A program made the translations under genes and the position numbers. A model generated the notes under the pieces. That model saw only the letters and a list, made by a program, of their open reading frames with translations, searched no databases and was not told where the DNA came from. Below are positions 59,593 to 64,000 of a DNA stretch of 64,000 nt, piece by piece. The first letter of the stretch is position 1, and each line of letters begins with the position of its first letter. The stretch comes from Alteribacter populi (GTDB lineage: Bacteria > Bacillota > Bacilli > Bacillales > Salisediminibacteriaceae), in the NCBI RefSeq assembly GCF_002352765.1, contig NZ_KZ293963.1:704368-768367 (forward strand), read 5' to 3'.

Positions 59593-61077
59593 ATGAGTAA
59601 AAAGGATCGTTATCTAAAGTCACCTGATCTATTACCTGTAAGTCACGCCGGCAAGAAAATTAGTTCATTTGGATTTATGATCATGTGGGTAGGGATGGCA
59701 GTCGTACTCGCTGCCTTTGCGATTGGGGGAGCCGGTGTTCAAAGTTTACCTTTAGGTTGGGTGATCGTTGCTGGTTTTGTTGGATGTATTGCAATCGGTT
59801 TATTTATTACGGTTATAGGTGATATTGGCATTGAACATGGCCTTTCTTTCCCAGTCTATATGAGAGCACCATTCGGAACGGTAGGAACACATATCCCCTC
59901 TGTTGTACGTGGTTTAACAGCCTCATTCTGGTTTGGAATTAATACATTCTTTGGCGCTACAGCAATTAATGGAATACTTTTTGTGTTATTTTCATTTGAT
60001 AATTGGTTCCTCTGTTTTATTATTTTCGCTATAGCACAGCTATTAAATACCGCACTTGGAATTAAAGCTATTGAACGTTTTGCGGATTTAGCTGCCCCTA
60101 TTATAATCATCATCTCCATTTGGATCTATAGTACACTATCAGGACGTGCCCTTGAACAAGGAAGAGATGTCTGGGTATGGGTTGAAACTCCAGTAACTGG
60201 AGTCGCAGCAACAACAGCCTTTTTTATTATCGTCTTTAGTGTCATGGGTTTTTGGGCAACTCTTGCAGCAGACATCCCCTCCATTTCACGTTTTATAAAA
60301 GCACCTAAATATGAAAGAAATTGGTTAAAACGAAATAAGTCGTCTCTACTTGGCAGTGTCGTTGCTATGCCACTGGCACAAACATTTATCATCGTCATCG
60401 GTGCAGTTTCATATATTGCGGTATCAGATTATGACCCAATAGTTGCCCTTCAAGAAGCAGCAGGAGGAATTGTATTAGTCATTTTACTTGTTATGATTGT
60501 GTTTGCCCAGTGGTCGACAAATATAGCAGCCAACTTAGTTCCAGCTGCAACAATTTTCTCAAACGTCGGTGGTCCGAAAGTTCCGTATTGGGCAGGGGTG
60601 TTCATGGCTGGGATTGCTGGTACAGTAGTTCAACCTTGGAATTTGTTTGATATATTAATTCCTTTGTTATTAATAGTAGGGGGGATATTATCAGCGATTG
60701 TCGGTATTTTATTTACCGATTACTACATCCTCAGAAAACGAAGAGTCAATGTACATGATTTGTATAATGTAAAAGGGCAGTACAGATATTTAAATGGTTT
60801 TAACGTCGCCGGTTTCATTGCTTGGATTCTTGGCGGTATCGCAGCTTACTTTCTAGCAAACTATTCATTCATTGTTGGTTTTATTGTCGGGGGTGGAAGT
60901 TACTATCTACTGGCAAAATACTGGTGGTTCAATAAATACAAACAATCAGAAATTGAAGATCCCGATGATGAAAAATATTTAGGAATTACAGTTGGGAGAG
61001 ACTGGGATATAGAAGAAGCAGAGCAGAAGGAACAAACAATTCTACCCAATATCTCATCAACTGAAAAAAATGTATAA
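59593..61077 (+). CDS. NCS1-family nucleobase (uracil/cytosine/hydantoin) permease
   Basis: The 494-residue membrane protein has 12 predicted helices and NCS1 hallmarks: SFGFMIMWVGMAVVLAAFAI in helix 1, ASFWFGINTFFGATAING and, near the middle, GFWATLAADIPSISRFIKAP. NCS1 proteins take up pyrimidines, hydantoins or allantoin with Na+ or H+. The neighbours point to uracil or a related pyrimidine. The ATG at 59593 follows GGGGTGTTGGG; the six earlier codons come from the repeat element. A soluble C-terminal tail of about 45 residues is acidic. Confidence 0.9.
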   Translation: MSKKDRYLKSPDLLPVSHAGKKISSFGFMIMWVGMAVVLAAFAIGGAGVQSLPLGWVIVAGFVGCIAIGLFITVIGDIGIEHGLSFPVYMRAPFGTVGTHIPSVVRGLTASFWFGINTFFGATAINGILFVLFSFDNWFLCFIIFAIAQLLNTALGIKAIERFADLAAPIIIIISIWIYSTLSGRALEQGRDVWVWVETPVTGVAATTAFFIIVFSVMGFWATLAADIPSISRFIKAPKYERNWLKRNKSSLLGSVVAMPLAQTFIIVIGAVSYIAVSDYDPIVALQEAAGGIVLVILLVMIVFAQWSTNIAANLVPAATIFSNVGGPKVPYWAGVFMAGIAGTVVQPWNLFDILIPLLLIVGGILSAIVGILFTDYYILRKRRVNVHDLYNVKGQYRYLNGFNVAGFIAWILGGIAAYFLANYSFIVGFIVGGGSYYLLAKYWWFNKYKQSEIEDPDDEKYLGITVGRDWDIEEAEQKEQTILPNISSTEKNV

Positions 61078-61113
61078 ACACTAAATTAATTAAGGATAGG
61101 TGGGGAGCGATCT

Positions 61114-61344
61114 ATGTCATCTTATAACGAGTTTATTTCGGAAAGAGATAAAATTGATTTTTTAATTGATCAAGGGTATCAAATAAAAGCAGTTACGGAA
61201 AATTTAAGTGGAGCATTTGTTGAATTTGAGAAAATTAAGAAAAAACAGGTGGAGGGGAAGCAGGAAACTCGAACATTGCATATTTTAAATGCAGATGCTA
61301 GAAAATATTTTTCAACGTTAATTATAAAACAACAGCAGCTCTAA
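61114..61344 (+). CDS. Small hypothetical protein of the pyrimidine cluster
   Basis: The 76-residue protein (KIDFLIDQGYQIKAVTENLS, GAFVEFEKIKKKQVEGKQ) is predicted cytosolic with alternating helix and strand. GGTGGGGAGCG precedes the ATG, 36 bases after the permease, so it is likely in the same transcript. I know no family for it; a role as a permease-associated or regulatory small protein is possible. Confidence 0.6.
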   Translation: MSSYNEFISERDKIDFLIDQGYQIKAVTENLSGAFVEFEKIKKKQVEGKQETRTLHILNADARKYFSTLIIKQQQL

Positions 61345-61390
61345 CGAAATATAATTTTAAAAAGGATGTTTTTGAAATGAAATGCTCTTG

Positions 61391-61510
61391 TTGAGCGTTA
61401 GGCAAGCTAATGCTTGCCTAACGCATAGCGTGACAGTTTTTCAACTCAAACGATGTTACGGACAAATGAATTTGTCCTCCACCATCATTTGAGTTGAAAA
61501 ACACGCTCAA
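61391..61510. repeat. Nested palindromic element (three-way-junction-like)
   Basis: Outer arms TTGAGCG and CGCTCAA enclose two hairpins: GCGTTAGGCAAGC/GCTTGCCTAACGC, and TTTTTCAACTCAAA/TTTGAGTTGAAAAA, the latter capped by GGACAAAT-GA-ATTTGTCC. The element ends in a run of A. It could be a structured RNA, a terminator for the minus strand, or a mobile palindromic element. Confidence 0.65.
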
Positions 61511-61598
61511 AAAAAATAAGCTTTGAGGTAGAATTTTAGGAAAATATTCACTTACTACTTATATCTTATAAACAGGGAATCCCTGTTTTTTTTGTTTA

Positions 61599-61755
61599 AA
61601 GAGGATATTAAAAAAGTCCGGGAAAAATAGCTGGCGAATTTCTGTGTCATCTTATTTTTCCACTCCTCACGTATTAAAAGCATACGTCCGGTGCTCAAAG
61701 TGGCCCTTCCTTGAACTTCTCGGCTCTTTTTGTCCTCCTTTTTGAACAGACACTT
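61599..61755 (+). repeat. MITE-like intergenic repeat, copy 3
   Basis: AGAGGATATTAAAAAAGTCC to CTCCTTTTTGAACAGACACTT, about 80 per cent like copy 2 by eye (shared GGGAAAAATAGCT, CTCCTCAC, GGTGCTCAAAGTGG, CTCGGCTCTTTT). It lies between the small hypothetical gene and pucR. Confidence 0.8.
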
Positions 61756-61860
61756 AAAATGAATATTCCCAAAATTCTTATCAATTACTACTTTCCATAC
61801 TATAATAGAAATCATAGTTTAACCTAAATCTTATCTCACTTTTAAGGAAGTGCTTTTAAA

Positions 61861-63456
61861 ATGAAATCCTATTTAACAATAAGTGAAATATTAAAAAGAA
61901 AGTACTTTGAAAATATTGAAGTTGTTGCTGGTATTAAAGGGTTACAAAGGCCAGTAAAGTGGGTTCACGTAGTAGAGGTCATTAAGATAAAAAAACTGTT
62001 AAATGGGAATGAGCTAATTCTAACAACAGGTTTAGGTTGGAAAAAGAATAGTCATTTGTTTAAGTATTTGCTTGAACAACTTATTGAATGCAATGCTTCA
62101 GGTTTATGTATTGAAAAAGGAACAAACACCTCATCCATTCCTCGAGAAATTATTGATCTAGCTAATAAACATCAGTTTCCAATTATCATCTTTCATGAAG
62201 AAGTACCATTTGTAGAAATTACACAAGACATTCATTCATTACTTATTAACAAACAATATCAAATGATTTCAGACTTAGAAGACTATTCTCAGCAATTAAA
62301 TAAAAAATTACTCGAAATTGACCACTATGAAGAAATTCTAAAGTTTTTTCACCACTATTTAGATGTGCAAATTATCGCTATATTTAACTTGGATGAAATA
62401 AAGTTTATCCCGGAAATACCTAGAGAAGAAAGGGATCAACTCTTAAGACATGTAAATGGAGATGAAAGTAAAAATAAGCAACAAATCGCAAGGCAGCCGG
62501 TTCAAATTTTAGGAAACCAATATGCCGAGTTAATTATCGTTACTCACACACGAGAATTTACTGAGTTTGACTATTTACTTCTTGACCGTACAACCACTGC
62601 CCTTGCACAACATTTATTACGAAATTTATTTGTCGAAGAGAAACAAAGAATGGAAGAAACAGAATGGATGCTTGATTGGCTTGAAGGCCTACACAGCGAG
62701 GAAGACATCCGCGAATATCTGTCCTATCACCAATCTGAGTTACAACTAAGCGGTGGTATTGTTTGTGTGTGTAAATTAAATACAAATAGGTCCAGGAATA
62801 TAGATAGCACATACTTTAAATTACTTTTTCGAACCATTTTTGAACAATATGGGTTTTATACTTATTCTACAGAGGTCAGGAACCAACTTGTATTTATTTT
62901 AGTTAATCAACGAATCCCTACAAATTGGAAACCAAGAATGATCAAAGGCTTTTCTCGTATCAAAAATACCAATTCAACTAAACTTGAAATCTCGTCTATT
63001 TCATTTGGAGTCGGGAAATTTGTTCATAACTTGCGTGATATACATAAAAGTTATCGAGCTGCAAAAGAAACGCTGCTGCTTCAAAATACATTGTCTGAAG
63101 GAAGTAAAAGCTATTTCTATGATGATTTACATTTGTATCATATTATTTCACTAATCAATAAGCATAGCGATCTTCATGAAATTATTATGGAATACTTAGA
63201 ACCAGTAATCGACTATGACAAGAAATACAATGGAGCATTAATGGAAACATTAAAAACTTATTTGGCTTGTAATGGTTCAAAGCAAGAAACAGCTAAAAAG
63301 TTATTTATCGTCCGACAAACGTTGTATCACCGTATTGAAAAATTAGAAAAATTACTCGGGGATAATTTCATGAGCCCTGAAAAACGATTGGTAATTGAGT
63401 TTATGACGATCGCTTATAATTACCTATTTACGTTAGGAGACAAAAACAATGAATGA
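61861..63456 (+). CDS. pucR: PucR-family transcriptional regulator
   Basis: The 531-residue protein has an N-terminal PucR domain (residues 1-125: LTISEILKRKYFENIEVVAG, NELILTTGLGWKKN), a central GGDEF-like/GAF-like region and a C-terminal HTH_30 domain (about 465-525: ETLKTYLACNGSKQETAKKL, VRQTLYHRIEKLEKLLGD). In B. subtilis PucR controls purine catabolism, responding to allantoin-type metabolites. Here its place next to the preTA-hydA-pydC cluster suggests control of pyrimidine catabolism and perhaps purine genes. GGAAGTGC precedes the ATG; a terminator follows. Confidence 0.88.
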   Translation: MKSYLTISEILKRKYFENIEVVAGIKGLQRPVKWVHVVEVIKIKKLLNGNELILTTGLGWKKNSHLFKYLLEQLIECNASGLCIEKGTNTSSIPREIIDLANKHQFPIIIFHEEVPFVEITQDIHSLLINKQYQMISDLEDYSQQLNKKLLEIDHYEEILKFFHHYLDVQIIAIFNLDEIKFIPEIPREERDQLLRHVNGDESKNKQQIARQPVQILGNQYAELIIVTHTREFTEFDYLLLDRTTTALAQHLLRNLFVEEKQRMEETEWMLDWLEGLHSEEDIREYLSYHQSELQLSGGIVCVCKLNTNRSRNIDSTYFKLLFRTIFEQYGFYTYSTEVRNQLVFILVNQRIPTNWKPRMIKGFSRIKNTNSTKLEISSISFGVGKFVHNLRDIHKSYRAAKETLLLQNTLSEGSKSYFYDDLHLYHIISLINKHSDLHEIIMEYLEPVIDYDKKYNGALMETLKTYLACNGSKQETAKKLFIVRQTLYHRIEKLEKLLGDNFMSPEKRLVIEFMTIAYNYLFTLGDKNNE

Positions 63457-63469
63457 TCAACCGACAACC

Positions 63470-63512
63470 TATCTCAAAAAGGACTAAAATCTAGTTTTTA
63501 GTCCTTTTTTAA
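63470..63512 (+). terminator. Terminator after pucR
   Basis: AAAAAGGACTAAAA and TTTTAGTCCTTTTTT form the stem and T run. Confidence 0.88.
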
Positions 63513-63681
63513 ATGAAAATGACAAATAAAGTTACATTGTTGAAAAATTTATTCATTATGTGGAACCTTTAACCTTGCTGTTTTTACATTATGTCTAATG
63601 AAAGAATGATTTCGTTAATAGATAATAATGGTAACGAATAATATTTTAGAAAATTCTTAATAAAATATAGGAGGTATATTT

Positions 63682-64000
63682 ATGTCAGTAATAAAGAACC
63701 AAACCAATGTGTTAAAAAACTATATTAATGGACGATGGGTAGATTCAAATACCAGTGAAACATTAGAGGTACCGAATCCTGCAACCGGTAAAGTGTTAGC
63801 TCATGTTCCGATCTCAACAAAGGATGATGTAGATAACGCGGTAAAGGCAGCTAATGAAGCATTTACAAAATGGAGAAATGTACCTGTTCCAAAGCGGGCA
63901 AGAATTTTATTTAAGTATCACTATTTATTAACAGAGAACCATGAAGAGCTTGCTAAGCTAGTTGTTCAAGAAAACGGTAAAGCCTATAAAGAAGCGTACG
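63682..64000 (+). CDS. Aldehyde dehydrogenase, N-terminal part (probable methylmalonate/malonate-semialdehyde dehydrogenase)
   Basis: The 106 residues in view start LKNYINGRWVDSNTSETLEV with PNPATGKVLAHVP, then DVDNAVKAANEAFTKWRNVP and RILFKYHYLL, as in CoA-acylating (methyl)malonate-semialdehyde dehydrogenases. The gene runs off the right edge, so the catalytic Cys is not visible. AGGAGG precedes the ATG. Next to pyrimidine genes it fits oxidation of malonate semialdehyde made from beta-alanine, yielding acetyl-CoA. A beta-alanine transaminase would be expected just outside the window. Confidence 0.75.
   Translation, partial: MSVIKNQTNVLKNYINGRWVDSNTSETLEVPNPATGKVLAHVPISTKDDVDNAVKAANEAFTKWRNVPVPKRARILFKYHYLLTENHEELAKLVVQENGKAYKEAY

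Noticed and set aside
59394..59600. 68-residue open frame
   Set aside because: It covers the MITE-like repeat before the NCS1 permease gene and has no ribosome binding site.
1..64000. CRISPR array, tRNA or rRNA genes, prophage, insertion sequence transposase
   Set aside because: No regularly spaced direct repeats, no cloverleaf with CCA end, no rRNA signature and no transposase or integrase frame were found by reading.

Overview
The window is low-GC DNA from a spore-forming member of the Bacillaceae. The evidence is strong AGGAGG ribosome binding sites, frequent GTG/TTG starts, a spore-coat transglutaminase (tgl) with its cysteine at residue 116 as in Bacillus subtilis, a B. subtilis-type xanthine dehydrogenase set, PucR and several Bacillaceae-type intergenic repeats. 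I cannot fix the genus. About two thirds of the window is nucleobase (purine and pyrimidine) catabolism and uptake. No tRNA, rRNA, CRISPR array, prophage or transposase gene was seen.

Layout. 0-5 kb: a partial gene, tgl, a HAD phosphatase, an M28-like metallopeptidase and mocA (molybdenum cofactor cytidylyltransferase). 5-11 kb: two NCS2 nucleobase permeases, each behind an RNA leader sharing an unidentified motif, an amidohydrolase (guanine-deaminase-like) behind a purine riboswitch with a very short P3 helix, and a VanW protein. 11.2-18.1 kb: three-subunit xanthine dehydrogenase, two XdhC-type maturation proteins, and a serine hydroxymethyltransferase under a tandem glycine riboswitch. 18.4-31.9 kb: a bacterial microcompartment (BMC) locus with shell genes (three BMC-H, one BMC-P, one divergent candidate), an ANTAR RNA-binding antiterminator, two isochorismatase-fold hydrolases (one without its catalytic Cys), a dihydropyrimidinase-like cyclic amidohydrolase, UbiX/UbiD, an adenine-deaminase-like enzyme with altered active-site motifs, a cyclase-family hydrolase, a DUF1989 protein and an M20 amidase. 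31.9-53.7 kb: ordinary housekeeping and accessory genes with several decayed ones (GNAT, BASS-family transporter, a small ORF, a NUDIX gene, perhaps a DUF6155 gene), plus catalase and cyanase. 53.9-64 kb: a complete reductive pyrimidine pathway (preT, preA, dihydropyrimidinase, beta-ureidopropionase), an NCS1 permease, PucR and the start of an aldehyde dehydrogenase.

How the parts may work together (inference). No uricase or other urate-pathway enzyme is visible. Instead the BMC gene set can be laid, step by step, on the clostridial xanthine route: xanthine, 4-ureidoimidazole-5-carboxylate, 4-aminoimidazole-5-carboxylate, 4-aminoimidazole, imidazolone, formiminoglycine, glycine. The proposed enzymes are the cyclic amidohydrolase, the Cys ureidohydrolase, UbiD with UbiX, the Ade-like deaminase, the cyclase-family ring opener, the DUF1989 deiminase and the M20 deformylase. 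The final product glycine matches the glycine-riboswitch-controlled SHMT next door. Guanine deaminase and xanthine dehydrogenase would feed xanthine in. This would be a non-aldehyde BMC for purine-ring breakdown, perhaps protecting an unstable aminoimidazole intermediate.

Regulation looks RNA-centred. The BMC operon starts with a good promoter, two hexaloop hairpins of the ANTAR type (A at loop position 1, G at 4) and an overlapping terminator. The xanthine dehydrogenase operon carries one nearly identical hairpin and overlapping terminator. A second shared leader motif plus terminator precedes both purine permeases and the BMC amidohydrolase.
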